From positions 325,175-389,174 of the forward strand of contig NZ_BBNN01000017.1 of the NCBI RefSeq assembly GCF_000829695.1: 64,000 bases of DNA, read 5' to 3'. The DNA comes from Streptomyces sp. NBRC 110035. Its GTDB lineage: Bacteria; Actinomycetota; Actinomycetes; Streptomycetales; Streptomycetaceae. Below the pieces are notes generated by a model. The model searched no databases and had not been told where the DNA came from. It worked only from the letters and a program-made list of their open reading frames with translations. Numbering within the stretch: position 1 is the stretch's first letter; each line of letters begins with the position of its first letter. Position numbers and translations under genes: made by a program. Positions 34,431 to 43,134 of this stretch are shown here, piece after piece.

Positions 34431-36080
34431 TCAGATGCCGGCCGCCGCCTTCAGGTCCCGCTTGATCGCGGTCAGCAGGGCCGCCGCCTCGGTGCGGGCC
34501 GCGGGAAGGCCGTCCCGCGCGGCGACCGGGACGACGACCTCCAGGTAGCACTTCAGCTTGGGTTCCGTACCGCTCGGGCGGACGATGACGCGGGCGCCCC
34601 GGAGGGTGTAGCGCAGGCCGTCGGTGGGCGGCAGGGTGTCCGTGCCCCGGGTCAGGTCCTCGGCCTCGGTGACCGGCAGGCCGGCCAGTTCGGCCGGGGG
34701 GTTCCCGCGCAGCCGGCGCATCGCGTCCGCGATGAGGGACAGGTCCTCGACGCGGGCGGAGAGCTGGTCGGTGGCGTGCAGGCCGTGGGCCACGGCGAGG
34801 TCGTCGAGGAGGTCCGGGAGGGTGCGGCCCTCCTCCTTCAGTTCGGAGGCCAGCTCGGCAAGGAGCAGGGCGGCCGTGATGCCGTCCTTGTCGCGTACGC
34901 CGTCCGGATCGACGCAGTAACCCAGCGCCTCCTCGTAGCCGTAGCGCAGCCCCTCGACCCTGGCGATCCACTTGAAGCCGGTCAGCGTCTCCTCGTGCGG
35001 CAGGCCCGCCTGCTCCGCGATGCGGGCGAGCAGGGACGACGAGACGATCGACTCGGCGAACGTGCCCCTCACCCCGCGGCGGACCAGATGGGCGGCGAGC
35101 AGCGCCCCCACCTCGTCGCCGCGCAGCATGCGCCACTCCCCGTCGCCGCCCCCGGCGGCGGTGTCCTTGACGGCCGCGGCGCAGCGGTCGGCGTCCGGGT
35201 CGTTGGCGATGACCAGGTCGGGCCCGGCCGCGCGGGCCGTCGCGAAGGCCAGGTCCATCGCGCCGGGCTCCTCCGGGTTGGGGAACGCGACGGTGGGGAA
35301 GTCCGGGTCGGGTTCGGCCTGCTCGGCGACCAGGACCGGCTCGGGGAAACCGGCCCGCGCGAAGGCGGCGAGCAGGACGTCCTTGCCGACGCCGTGCATC
35401 GCCGTGTAGACCGTGCGGGCGGTCCGGGGGGAACCCTCGGCCAGGACCGCGTCCGTGCGGGCGAGGTAGGCGTCCAGGACGGAGTCGTCCAGGATCTCCC
35501 AGCCGGAGTCGGGACGGGGCACGTCGTCCAGGGAGCCGACGGCCGCGATCCGGTCGGCGATCTCCGCGTCCGCCGGGGGGACGATCTGGGAGCCGTCGCC
35601 GAGGTACACCTTGTAGCCGTTGTCGCGGGGCGGGTTGTGGCTGGCGGTGACCTCGACCCCGGCGACCGCGCCGAGGTGCCGTACGGCGAAGGCGAGCACC
35701 GGCGTGGGCAGGGGCCGGGGCAGGACGGCGGCCCGCAGGCCGGCGCCCGTCATGACGGCGGCGGTGTCGCGGGCGAAGTCCGCCGACTTGTGACGGGCGT
35801 CGTAGCCGATCACGACGAGGCCGCCGGCGTGCCCGTGCCGCTTCAGGTACGCGGCGAGGCCGGCGGCGGCGCGGATGACGACGGCCCGGTTCATCCGCTG
35901 GGGGCCGGCCCCCAGCTCGCCGCGGAGGCCCGCGGTGCCGAACTGGAGGGTGCCGCTGAAACGGGCGGTGAGTCCGGTGACGTCGCCGGCGTCGAGGAGC
36001 GCCGCGAGTTCCGCGCGGGTCTCGGGATCGGGGTCCTCGGCGAGCCAGGTGCGGGCGCGAGTGGTCAGGTCGTCGTGCAC
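34431..36080 (-). CDS. Phospho-sugar mutase (phosphopentomutase/phosphomannomutase type)
   Basis: 549-residue alpha-D-phosphohexomutase. TASHNPPRDNGYKVY carries the phosphorylated Ser, VIANDPDADRCA binds Mg, TGFKWIARVEGLRYGYEEALGY is the sugar-binding region, and RPSGTEPKLKCY the phosphate site. The order and size match the PGM2 group, whose members can act on (deoxy)ribose-1-phosphate. It lies 109 bases after the purine nucleoside phosphorylase gene, on the same strand. Converting (deoxy)ribose-1-P from the phosphorylases to the 5-P for DeoC would close the pathway, since no DeoB-type enzyme is seen. That specificity is inferred. GTG 36080 is the chosen start. Confidence 0.88.
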   Translation of the reverse strand: MHDDLTTRARTWLAEDPDPETRAELAALLDAGDVTGLTARFSGTLQFGTAGLRGELGAGPQRMNRAVVIRAAAGLAAYLKRHGHAGGLVVIGYDARHKSADFARDTAAVMTGAGLRAAVLPRPLPTPVLAFAVRHLGAVAGVEVTASHNPPRDNGYKVYLGDGSQIVPPADAEIADRIAAVGSLDDVPRPDSGWEILDDSVLDAYLARTDAVLAEGSPRTARTVYTAMHGVGKDVLLAAFARAGFPEPVLVAEQAEPDPDFPTVAFPNPEEPGAMDLAFATARAAGPDLVIANDPDADRCAAAVKDTAAGGGDGEWRMLRGDEVGALLAAHLVRRGVRGTFAESIVSSSLLARIAEQAGLPHEETLTGFKWIARVEGLRYGYEEALGYCVDPDGVRDKDGITAALLLAELASELKEEGRTLPDLLDDLAVAHGLHATDQLSARVEDLSLIADAMRRLRGNPPAELAGLPVTEAEDLTRGTDTLPPTDGLRYTLRGARVIVRPSGTEPKLKCYLEVVVPVAARDGLPAARTEAAALLTAIKRDLKAAAGI

Positions 36081-36189
36081 GTGTCGGTCAGCCTCTCGGA
36101 GAATTCGTTGCGTCGTCGCCCCGCCCCGCGAAGGCGGCCCGGGACGGGGCCCACAGGTCCCGTGGAGGGTCCCTGGAGGGGTTTTCCCC

Positions 36190-37014
36190 TTACAGGCGGC
36201 CCAGGACCTGGGTCAGGAGGGTGCCCATCCGGGCGGCCGAGTCGCGGCCCGCCTGGAGGACCTCCTCGTGGTTGAGGGGCTCACCGGTCATGCCGGCGGC
36301 GAGGTTGGTGACCAGGGAGATGCCGAGCACCTCCGCGCCCGCCTCCCGTGCCGCGATGGCCTCGAGCACCGTCGACATGCCCACCAGGTCCGCCCCGATC
36401 ACCCGTACCATGCGGATCTCCGCCGGGGTCTCGTAGTGCGGGCCGGGGAACTGGGCGTAGACGCCCTCCTCCAGGCTCGCGTCGATCTCCTTGCACAGCG
36501 CCCGCAGACGCGGCGAGTACAGGTCGGTGAGGTCGACGAAGTGGGCACCGACGATGGGGGACGTGGCCGTGAGGTTGATGTGGTCGCTGATCAGGATCGG
36601 CTGGCCGGGGCGCATGCCCTCGCGCAGACCGCCGCAGCCGTTGGTCAGGACGACCGTCTTGGCGCCGGCGGCGACGGCGGTGCGGACGCCGTGCGCGACG
36701 GAGGCCACGCCGCGGCCCTCGTAGTAGTGGGTGCGGCCCAGGAAGACCAGGGCGCGCTTGGTGCCGAGGCGGTAGGACCGGACCGTGCCTCCGTGGCCCT
36801 CCACCGCGGGCGGCGGGAAACCGGGCAGCTCGGTGACCGGGAACTCGGCCTCGGGGGTGCCGAGGGCGTCCACGGCCGGTGCCCAGCCGGAGCCCATCAC
36901 GAGGGCGACGTCGTGGGTCTCGGCGCCCGTGAGCTCGCGCAGGCGCGCGGCTGCCGCGTCGGCCGCGGCGTGGGGGTCGCCCTGGATGTCGTCCGGAAGA
37001 AGAGAAGCGTTCAC
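36190..37014 (-). CDS. punA: Purine nucleoside phosphorylase
   Basis: Splits inosine and guanosine (and deoxy forms) with phosphate. 274 residues of the trimeric, mammalian-like class: [41 protein letters not shown] (active-site Glu), [15 protein letters not shown] and VTNLAAGM (Asn). GTG 37014 is set by the -10 box TACTCT (37027-37022), which ends seven bases upstream, so the transcript is leaderless. The frame is open further 5' across the operator. It takes the inosine made by Add and passes ribose-1-phosphate to the mutase encoded next. Confidence 0.93.
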   Translation of the reverse strand: MNASLLPDDIQGDPHAAADAAAARLRELTGAETHDVALVMGSGWAPAVDALGTPEAEFPVTELPGFPPPAVEGHGGTVRSYRLGTKRALVFLGRTHYYEGRGVASVAHGVRTAVAAGAKTVVLTNGCGGLREGMRPGQPILISDHINLTATSPIVGAHFVDLTDLYSPRLRALCKEIDASLEEGVYAQFPGPHYETPAEIRMVRVIGADLVGMSTVLEAIAAREAGAEVLGISLVTNLAAGMTGEPLNHEEVLQAGRDSAARMGTLLTQVLGRL

Positions 37015-37039
37015 GCGGACGAGAGTAGCCGGTGTTCGC

Positions 37040-37051
37040 CTACGCGCGTAG
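37040..37051. promoter_or_regulatory. Nucleoside-regulon operator, exact CTACGCGCGTAG, before punA
   Basis: The perfect palindrome is 12 bases upstream of the TACTCT -10 box on the - strand, in the -35/spacer region. Confidence 0.8.
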
Positions 37052-37125
37052 ATGTCGAAGCTCACGGGCGCGCGATCGTTGTCCTGTCGTTTCCGGCGGG
37101 AACGTGCGCGACTCCGGCGCGCAGC

Positions 37126-37167
37126 TTCGTGCGAGCGGGTTCGTACGAGGGGGTTCGTACGAGGGGG
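37126..37167. repeat. 14-bp tandem repeats with TCGTACGA core (3 copies)
   Basis: TTCGTACGAGGGGG occurs twice exactly (37140-37153, 37154-37167) and once with two changes (37126-37139). Each unit contains the 8-bp palindrome TCGTACGA. They lie upstream of punA, beyond its operator. Confidence 0.75.
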
Positions 37168-37200
37168 CGCGAGAGGCCGCGAGGGGGTGTGCGGCCGGAC

Positions 37201-37719
37201 TCAGCAGGGGCGCTTGCGCAGTTCCATCACGTAGTCGTGGGGCGCGCCCGCGGATTCCGCCGCGTCGGCGACCTCGCCCAGGTAACGGGCCGAGGGCAGG
37301 CCGCCCTCGTAGGTGTTCAGGACGTACGTCCAGGCGGATTCCTCACCGTCCAGGGTGTGCACGCGGACGCGGGTGCGCCGGTATATGTCCAGGCCCGTGC
37401 CCTCCCAGCGGTCGAGGGACTCCTCGTCCACGGGGGTGATGTCGTACAGCGCGACGAAGACCTGCGCGAAGTGGTCCTCGACGATGGTCGCGAGGGCCCC
37501 GTTCCCGCCCCCCTGCGGGATGTCGGCCCCGGCCCCGCTCGCGGCCCCGGCCGGGAGGCCGCCGCCGGGACCGCCCGACCAGGGCGGTCCCCAGTTCTCG
37601 CCCCCGAAGGTCAGCCGCCACCCGTTCAGCCAGCCGGTGGCGCGCAGCGGCGAGTGCGGGGCGCGGCGGGACATCAGCCGCGCGTCGAGGTTGCCGGCGT
37701 AGGCGGCGTAGAGCGACAT
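37201..37719 (-). CDS. Gamma-glutamylcyclotransferase-like (GGCT/AIG2 fold) protein
   Basis: 172 residues. The first residues LYAAYAGNLDARLMSRRAPH match the substrate-binding loop Y-x-x-Y-x-S/G-N of the GGCT fold, and LYDITPVDEESLDRWEGTGL holds the conserved acidic helix. A Gly/Pro-rich insert (residues ~45-70) interrupts the fold. The usual role is cyclisation of gamma-glutamyl peptides, but many bacterial members are uncharacterised. The ATG 37719 is chosen on family N-terminus; its ribosome site is poor. Divergent from lpdA, 119 bases apart. Confidence 0.8.
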   Translation of the reverse strand: MSLYAAYAGNLDARLMSRRAPHSPLRATGWLNGWRLTFGGENWGPPWSGGPGGGLPAGAASGAGADIPQGGGNGALATIVEDHFAQVFVALYDITPVDEESLDRWEGTGLDIYRRTRVRVHTLDGEESAWTYVLNTYEGGLPSARYLGEVADAAESAGAPHDYVMELRKRPC

Positions 37720-37838
37720 GCTGGAGAGCGTACGGCAGCCGCACCGCGGGTCACTCGGGCAACAGGTCCGGTAACAGGGGGGCCACGGCCGGACCCCCGG
37801 GGCGGTCGCCCGGTGAGGTGTGCGGGACAATGGAGTAC

Positions 37839-39278
37839 GTGACTCGGATCGTGATCATCGGTGGCGGACCCGGCGGATACGAAGCGGCGCTGGTCGCCGC
37901 TCAGCTCGGCGCGGAGGTGACCGTCGTCGACAGCGACGGCCTGGGCGGCGCGTCGGTCCTCACCGACTGCGTGCCGTCGAAGACCCTGATCGCCACGGCC
38001 GAGGTGATGACCACCTTCGACTCCTCCTACGAGGAACTGGGCATCATCGTCGCCGACGACACCCCGCCCGAGGAGCAGGCCGCCCGGGTGGTGGGCGTGG
38101 ACCTGGGGAAGGTGAACCGCCGGGTGAAGCGGCTGGCGCTGGCCCAGTCGCACGACATCACGGCGTCCGTGACGCGGGCCGGCGCGCGGGTGCTGCGCGG
38201 CCGCGGGCGGCTCGAGGGCATGCAGGCCCTGGACGGCTCGCGCAAGGTCGTCGTCCGGGCCGCCGACGGGACCGAGGAGACGCTGACCGCCGACGCGGTG
38301 CTCATCGCCACCGGCGGCAAGCCGCGCGAGCTGTCCGACGCGCTGCCGGACGGCGAGCGCATCCTGAACTGGACCCAGGTGTACGACCTGAACGAGCTCC
38401 CCGAGGAGCTCATCGTGGTCGGATCCGGGGTGACCGGCGCCGAGTTCGCCGGCGCCTACCAGGCGCTGGGCTCGAAGGTGACGCTCGTGTCGTCGCGCGA
38501 CCGGGTGCTGCCGGGCGAGGACCCGGACGCCGCCGTGGTGCTGGAGGACGTCTTCCGCCGACGCGGCATGAACGTCATGGCGCGCTCGCGCGCGCAGTCC
38601 GCCAAGCGGGTCGGGGACCGGGTGGAGGTGACTCTCGCGGACGGTCGGGTCATCACCGGGTCGCACTGCCTGATGGCCGTCGGCGCCGTCCCGAACTCCG
38701 CGGGCATGGGACTCGAGGAGGCCGGGGTCAGGCTGCGCGAGTCGGGGCACATCCGGACCGACCGGGTCTCCCGCACCAGCGCCCCGGGCGTGTACGCGGC
38801 CGGGGACGTCACCGGGGTCTTCGCGCTGGCGTCGGTGGCGGCGATGCAGGGGCGCATCGCCATGTACCACTTCCTGGGCGACGCGGTCGCTCCGCTGAAC
38901 CTGAAGACCGTCTCGTCGAACGTGTTCACCGACCCCGAGATCGCCACCGTCGGCCACACCCAGGCCGACGTCGAGGCGGGCAAGATCGACGCGCGGGTCG
39001 TGAAGCTGCCGCTGCTGCGCAACCCCCGCGCGAAGATGCAGGGCATCCGCGACGGATTCGTCAAGATCTTCTGCAGGCCGGGCACCGAGATCGTGGTGGG
39101 CGGCGTCGTGGTCGCGCCGCGCGCCTCGGAACTGATCCACCCCATCTCGCTCGCGGTCGACAACAACCTGACGGTCGAGCAGATCGCGAACGCCTTCACC
39201 GTGTACCCCTCGCTGTCGGGATCGATCGCCGAGGTGGCACGGCAGTTGCACACGCGGAAGGTGACCGGGGAGGCGTAA
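37839..39278 (+). CDS. lpdA: NAD(P)H quinone reductase LpdA (flavoprotein disulfide reductase family)
   Basis: 479 residues. FAD site IVIIGGGPGGYEAALVA, NAD site ELIVVGSGVTGAEFAGAY, second FAD motif TSAPGVYAAGDVTG and the C-terminal dimer domain. The redox-active CxxxxC is not present: the site reads ASVLTDCVPSK with one Cys, as in mycobacterial LpdA (Rv3303c), which reduces quinones rather than lipoamide. GTG 37839 gives the VTRIVI start also recalled there, and GACAAT (37826-37831) seven bases before it suggests a leaderless transcript. ATG 37830 is a fallback. Confidence 0.88.
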   Translation: MTRIVIIGGGPGGYEAALVAAQLGAEVTVVDSDGLGGASVLTDCVPSKTLIATAEVMTTFDSSYEELGIIVADDTPPEEQAARVVGVDLGKVNRRVKRLALAQSHDITASVTRAGARVLRGRGRLEGMQALDGSRKVVVRAADGTEETLTADAVLIATGGKPRELSDALPDGERILNWTQVYDLNELPEELIVVGSGVTGAEFAGAYQALGSKVTLVSSRDRVLPGEDPDAAVVLEDVFRRRGMNVMARSRAQSAKRVGDRVEVTLADGRVITGSHCLMAVGAVPNSAGMGLEEAGVRLRESGHIRTDRVSRTSAPGVYAAGDVTGVFALASVAAMQGRIAMYHFLGDAVAPLNLKTVSSNVFTDPEIATVGHTQADVEAGKIDARVVKLPLLRNPRAKMQGIRDGFVKIFCRPGTEIVVGGVVVAPRASELIHPISLAVDNNLTVEQIANAFTVYPSLSGSIAEVARQLHTRKVTGEA

Positions 39279-39321
39279 CAGCGCGGCACCGGCTACCGGC
39301 CGACGCTCCACCGGTCTACCT

Positions 39322-39348
39322 CAACTCCCTTTTCTTCAAAGGGAGTTG
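39322..39348 (+). terminator. Hairpin after lpdA
   Basis: An 11-bp stem (39322-39332 with 39338-39348) and 5-base loop; A/T-rich inside, 43 bases after the stop. It could also serve as a regulator site, but termination is simplest. Confidence 0.55.
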
Positions 39349-39437
39349 CGGGGCACCCGAGCGTGCGGGCGATGCAACCAGGCCATCACGTGGCGCTTAT
39401 ACCACTTGACGGTCGGGCGTGCGAACAACTTCTGCTA

Positions 39438-39456
39438 TTCAGCGCAAAGCGCTGAA
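39438..39456. promoter_or_regulatory. Inverted repeat TTCAGCGC-AAA-GCGCTGAA before the DeoR-family gene
   Basis: A perfect 8-bp inverted repeat with a 3-base centre, 19 bases upstream of the TACTGT -10 box (39476-39481). DeoR-family proteins often bind such sites in their own promoter, so an autoregulatory operator is likely. It differs from the nucleoside-regulon palindrome. Confidence 0.7.
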
Positions 39457-39488
39457 AGCAGACGGTCGCTGGAGTTACTGTCAGTTTC

Positions 39489-40451
39489 GTGTTCGCTGCA
39501 GAACGTCGCCAATTGATCCTCGAAATGGTGCGAGCGAACGGGGCCGTGTCGCTCCGTGAGCTCGCCCGCGTCGTCCAGACCTCCGAAGTGACCGTACGGC
39601 GGGACGTGCGCGCGCTGGAGGCAGAAGGGCTCCTCGACCGCCGGCACGGCGGTGCGGTACTGCCGGGTGGTTTCACGCGGGAGTCCGGCTTCCCGCAGAA
39701 GTCCCATCTCGCGACCGCCGAGAAGACCGCCATCGCCGACCTCGCCGCGAGCTTCGTGGAGGAGGGCGAGGCCGTCGTGGTCGGTGCGGGCACCACCACG
39801 CAGGAGCTGGCGCGCCGGCTGGCCCGGGTGTCCGGGCTGACCGTCGTCACCAACTCCCTGCTCGTGGCCCAGGCGTTGGCGCACGCCAACCGGGTCGAGG
39901 TGGTGATGACCGGCGGTACGCTGCGCGGTTCGAACTACGCCCTGGTCGGCAGCGGTGCCGAACAGTCCCTCCAGGGGCTGCGGGTGTCCAGGGCGTTCCT
40001 CTCCGGGAGCGGGCTGACCGCCGAGCGCGGGCTGTCCACGTCCAACATGCTGTCGGCCTCCGTCGACCGGGCGCTGGTGCAGGCCGCCGCGGAGGTGGTG
40101 GTCCTCGCCGACCACGGCAAGCTCGGCACGGACACCATGTTCCAGACCGTGCCCACGGACCTCATCACCCGCCTGGTGACGGACGAGCCGCCCGCGCACG
40201 ACGACCGCGCGGGCACCGAGTTGCAGGCCCTCGCCGACCAGGGCGTCCAGATCGCCGTGGCCGGAGCGCCGGGAGGTACCGCGGGCCCGGGGGGTGACGG
40301 GGCCCCGGCACGGCAGCAGCAGCGCCGGGACGTGCCGCTGCCGGGGCCGCGCCGACAGGGGCCGGGGCTGCGGTCGGCGGTGGGCCTGGGGGCGGCCGAA
40401 CAGGCCCAGAGCGCGGAGCGGGCACGGGTCGCGGACCTGCGCAGGCGGTGA
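39489..40451 (+). CDS. DeoR/GlpR-family transcriptional regulator
   Basis: 320 residues. The N-terminal HTH is complete (AERRQLILEMVRANGAVSLRE, TSEVTVRRDVRALEAEGLLDRRHGGAV, the DeoR signature). The effector domain (VVGAGTTTQELARRL, VTNSLLVAQALA, GSGLTAERGLSTSN, LADHGKLGTDT) is the sugar-phosphate-binding type. A Gly/Pro/Arg-rich tail of ~65 residues is extra. GTG 39489 fits a leaderless promoter (TACTGT seven bases upstream). By family it senses a phosphorylated sugar and represses catabolic genes. It could in principle act on the nearby deoxyribose pathway, but its own operator is different. Confidence 0.88.
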   Translation: MFAAERRQLILEMVRANGAVSLRELARVVQTSEVTVRRDVRALEAEGLLDRRHGGAVLPGGFTRESGFPQKSHLATAEKTAIADLAASFVEEGEAVVVGAGTTTQELARRLARVSGLTVVTNSLLVAQALAHANRVEVVMTGGTLRGSNYALVGSGAEQSLQGLRVSRAFLSGSGLTAERGLSTSNMLSASVDRALVQAAAEVVVLADHGKLGTDTMFQTVPTDLITRLVTDEPPAHDDRAGTELQALADQGVQIAVAGAPGGTAGPGGDGAPARQQQRRDVPLPGPRRQGPGLRSAVGLGAAEQAQSAERARVADLRRR

Positions 40452-40526
40452 GCGGGGGCAGGCCCGTCACCACGAGGCGCCCGGCGGACCAGGCAGGTCC
40501 GCCGGGCGCCTGATGCGTGGTACGGG

Positions 40527-42299
40527 TCAGTCCTTGATCTCGCAGATGACCGCGCCGGACGTGACGGACGCGCCGACCTCCGCGCTCAGGCCCTTGACGG
40601 TGCCGGAGCGGTGGGCGTTGAGGGGCTGCTCCATCTTCATGGCCTCCAGGACGACGACGAGGTCGCCCTCCTTGACCTCCTGGCCCTCCTCCACCGCGAT
40701 CTTCACGATGGTGCCCTGCATCGGGGAGGCGAGGGCGTCGCCCGAGGCCGTGGGGCCGGACTTCTTCGCCGCCCGGCGCTTGGGCTTGGCCCCGGCCGCG
40801 AGCCCCGTGCGGGCCAGCGACATGCCGAGCGAGGCGGGCAGGGAGACCTCGAGACGCTTGCCGCCGACCTCGACGACGACGGTCTCCCGGTCGGCCTCCT
40901 CATCGGCCTCGGTGCCCGCGCCGGCGGTGAAGGGCTTGGTCTCGTTGACGTACTCGGTCTCGATCCAGCGGGTGTGGACCGTGAACGGGTCTTCGGAGCC
41001 GGTGAGTTCGGGGGCGAACGCGGGGTCCCTGACCACGGCGCGGTGGAACGGGATGGCGGTGGCCATGCCCTCGACCTGGAACTCGTCCAGGGCGCGGGCG
41101 GCCCGCCGGAGCGCTTCCTCGCGGGTGCGGCCGGTGACGATCAGTTTGGCCAGCAGCGAGTCCCAGGCCGGTCCGATGACCGATCCGGACTCGACGCCCG
41201 CGTCCAGGCGCACGCCCGGGCCGGACGGCGGGGCGAACGCGGTGACCGTGCCGGGGGCGGGAAGGAAGCCGCGGCCCGGGTCCTCGCCGTTGATCCGGAA
41301 CTCGAAGGAGTGGCCGCGCAGCGGCGGGTCGTCGTAGCCGAGGACCTCGCCGTCGGCGATGCGGAACATCTCGCGCACCAGGTCGATGCCGGCGACCTCC
41401 TCGGTGACCGGGTGCTCCACCTGGAGACGGGTGTTGACCTCCAGGAAGGAGATCGTGCCGTCGAGGCCGACCAGGAACTCCACCGTCCCGGCACCGACGT
41501 AGCCGGCCTCCTTCAGGATGGCCTTCGAGGACGAGTACAGCTGGGCGACCTGCTCGTCGGACAGGAACGGCGCCGGAGCCTCCTCGACCAGCTTCTGGTG
41601 GCGGCGCTGCAGCGAGCAGTCACGGGTGGAGACGACGACCACGTTGCCGTGCCGGTCGGCCAGGCACTGCGTCTCCACGTGCCGTGGCTTGTCCAGGTAG
41701 CGCTCGACGAAGCACTCGCCGCGGCCGAAGGCGGCCACCGCCTCGCGGACCGCGGACTCGTACAGCTCCGGGACCTCCTCGAGGGTGCGGGCGACCTTCA
41801 GGCCGCGGCCGCCACCACCGAACGCGGCCTTGATCGCGATCGGCAGGCCGTGCTCCTTCGCGAAGGCGACGACCTCGTCGGCGCCGGACACCGGGTCGGG
41901 CGTACCGGCCACCAGGGGGGCGCCGGCGCGCTGGGCGATGTGGCGGGCGGCGACCTTGTCGCCGAGGTCGCGGATGGCCTGCGGCGGCGGGCCGATCCAC
42001 ACGAGTCCGGCGTCGAGGACCGCCTGGGCGAAGTCGGCGTTCTCGGAGAGGAAACCGTAGCCGGGGTGGATGGCGTCGGCCCCCGACTCGCGGGCGGCCT
42101 TCAGGACTTTGTCGATGTCGAGGTAGCTGGTCGCGGGAGTGTCACCGCCCAGGGCGAACGCCTCGTCCGCGGCGCGGACATGCAGAGCGTCCCGGTCCGG
42201 GTCCGCGTAGACGGCCACGCTCGAGATACCGGCATCCCGGCAGGCTCGGGCCACGCGGACAGCGATTTCGCCACGGTTGGCGATGAGCACCTTGCGCAC
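40527..42299 (-). CDS. accA2: Acyl-CoA carboxylase alpha subunit (biotin carboxylase + BCCP)
   Basis: 590 residues. The biotin carboxylase domain comes first ([53 protein letters not shown]); the biotinyl domain is last with EAMKMEQPL, where the Lys carries biotin. It carboxylates its own biotin with ATP and bicarbonate and passes CO2 to the PccB/AccB subunits to make methylmalonyl- or malonyl-CoA, key precursors for lipids and polyketides. GTG 42299 has a strong AAGGAGGG site and gives the size recalled for S. coelicolor AccA2. A TAAACT -10 box lies at 42334-42329. Confidence 0.94.
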   Translation of the reverse strand: MRKVLIANRGEIAVRVARACRDAGISSVAVYADPDRDALHVRAADEAFALGGDTPATSYLDIDKVLKAARESGADAIHPGYGFLSENADFAQAVLDAGLVWIGPPPQAIRDLGDKVAARHIAQRAGAPLVAGTPDPVSGADEVVAFAKEHGLPIAIKAAFGGGGRGLKVARTLEEVPELYESAVREAVAAFGRGECFVERYLDKPRHVETQCLADRHGNVVVVSTRDCSLQRRHQKLVEEAPAPFLSDEQVAQLYSSSKAILKEAGYVGAGTVEFLVGLDGTISFLEVNTRLQVEHPVTEEVAGIDLVREMFRIADGEVLGYDDPPLRGHSFEFRINGEDPGRGFLPAPGTVTAFAPPSGPGVRLDAGVESGSVIGPAWDSLLAKLIVTGRTREEALRRAARALDEFQVEGMATAIPFHRAVVRDPAFAPELTGSEDPFTVHTRWIETEYVNETKPFTAGAGTEADEEADRETVVVEVGGKRLEVSLPASLGMSLARTGLAAGAKPKRRAAKKSGPTASGDALASPMQGTIVKIAVEEGQEVKEGDLVVVLEAMKMEQPLNAHRSGTVKGLSAEVGASVTSGAVICEIKD

Positions 42300-42724
42300 G
42301 ATTGAGGCTCCCTCCTTGAAACAAGCCGAGTTTAGGGACTGCCGACACGGCACCACGACCCGTCCCCCATGGTGAGCTTGCCCACACGGAGCGTGATTCG
42401 AGGCTCGCTCGACCCGCGAAATCCCATGTCGCACCTTGGTACGCAAGACTCTTCCGGGAAACCCTAGCCCTCCCACGTGGTCAAGGTCTCTGTGAGAGCG
42501 TGCTGCGGCCCACTCCGTTTTTTTGTCGAGTCCCTACGAATGGCCCAATGCTTCTTTGCTGTCCGCGGAACCCTCGCCCCTGGCTTTACTTGTCGGTAAC
42601 GTTCGCGCCGTCCCGAACGTACTCGAGGTAACCGTGCGCTCGGGTCAACCGCGTACTCGGGGTAACCGCAGTCGTGCTCGACAGTGGATGAGGACCCGTG
42701 GTCCGCGGACCGGTGGTGTGAACC
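42300..42724. other. Intergenic region upstream of accA2
   Basis: Contains the accA2 leader and promoter (TAAACT at 42334-42329 on the - strand), a TTTTTTT run near 42520, an A/T-richer block near 42530-42610, and a 17-base direct repeat at 42618-42634 and 42652-42668. No gene was supported. Confidence 0.5.
42618..42668. repeat. 17-bp direct repeat, 34-bp period
   Basis: CGTACTCGAGGTAACCG (42618-42634) and CGTACTCGGGGTAACCG (42652-42668) differ at one base. Their spacing equals about three helix turns, which suits two sites for a DNA-binding protein on one face. Confidence 0.6.
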
Positions 42725-43134
42725 GTGGCACTCGTGCTCTTCGCCGAAGGAGTCGGCACCGGTGCCCCGAACCGGTTCCCCGGGACCGTCGTCGACCGGC
42801 GGGCCATGTCGCCGGCCGGCCCCGACCCGCACACGGTGCCGGTCTCCTCGAAGGCCGGCGGCATCGTCTTCGGGCGGTACTTCGCCGGGTGCGGTCGCGT
42901 CGCGCTGCTGGTCGCCCTGCACGACCGCGCCCCCTCGGGCCGGGCCGGGACCTGCTGATCGGCGCCGCCGTGGTGCACGCGCTGCCGGGCGCCTTCGCGT
43001 GGGGGCCGGTCGGCGCGTCCGTCTTCCTCTCCATGAGGCTGGTGTTCGCCCTCATCGTGCTGCTGGTGACGTACGACCCCGACGGCGCCGGCAGCTCCCC
43101 GGTCACCTCTCCCGCGGCGCCCACAGCTGGGTGA
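42725..43134 (+). pseudogene. Frameshifted small membrane protein gene
   Basis: Frame 2 reads GGIVFGRYFAGCGRVALLVALHDRAPSGRAGTC and stops at 42958. Frame 1 then continues as GRDLLIGAAVVHALPGAFAWG and FLSMRLVFALIVLLVTYDPD to 43134. Joined, they give a normal two-to-three helix membrane protein. The break lies at a tandem GGGCC GGGCC near 42938-42950, and removing one 5-base copy restores a single frame. The start (GTG 42725) is uncertain. A sequencing error of 5 bases is less likely than a real duplication but not excluded. The 3' end overlaps maf by 32 bases. Confidence 0.55.

Noticed and set aside
37700..39311. Large - strand frame covering lpdA
   Set aside because: Antisense to a clear flavoprotein; composition typical of shadow frames.
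39489..40451. DeoR-family protein as regulator of the nucleoside palindrome
   Set aside because: Its own promoter has a different perfect palindrome and no CTACGCGCGTAG; kept only as a weak candidate.
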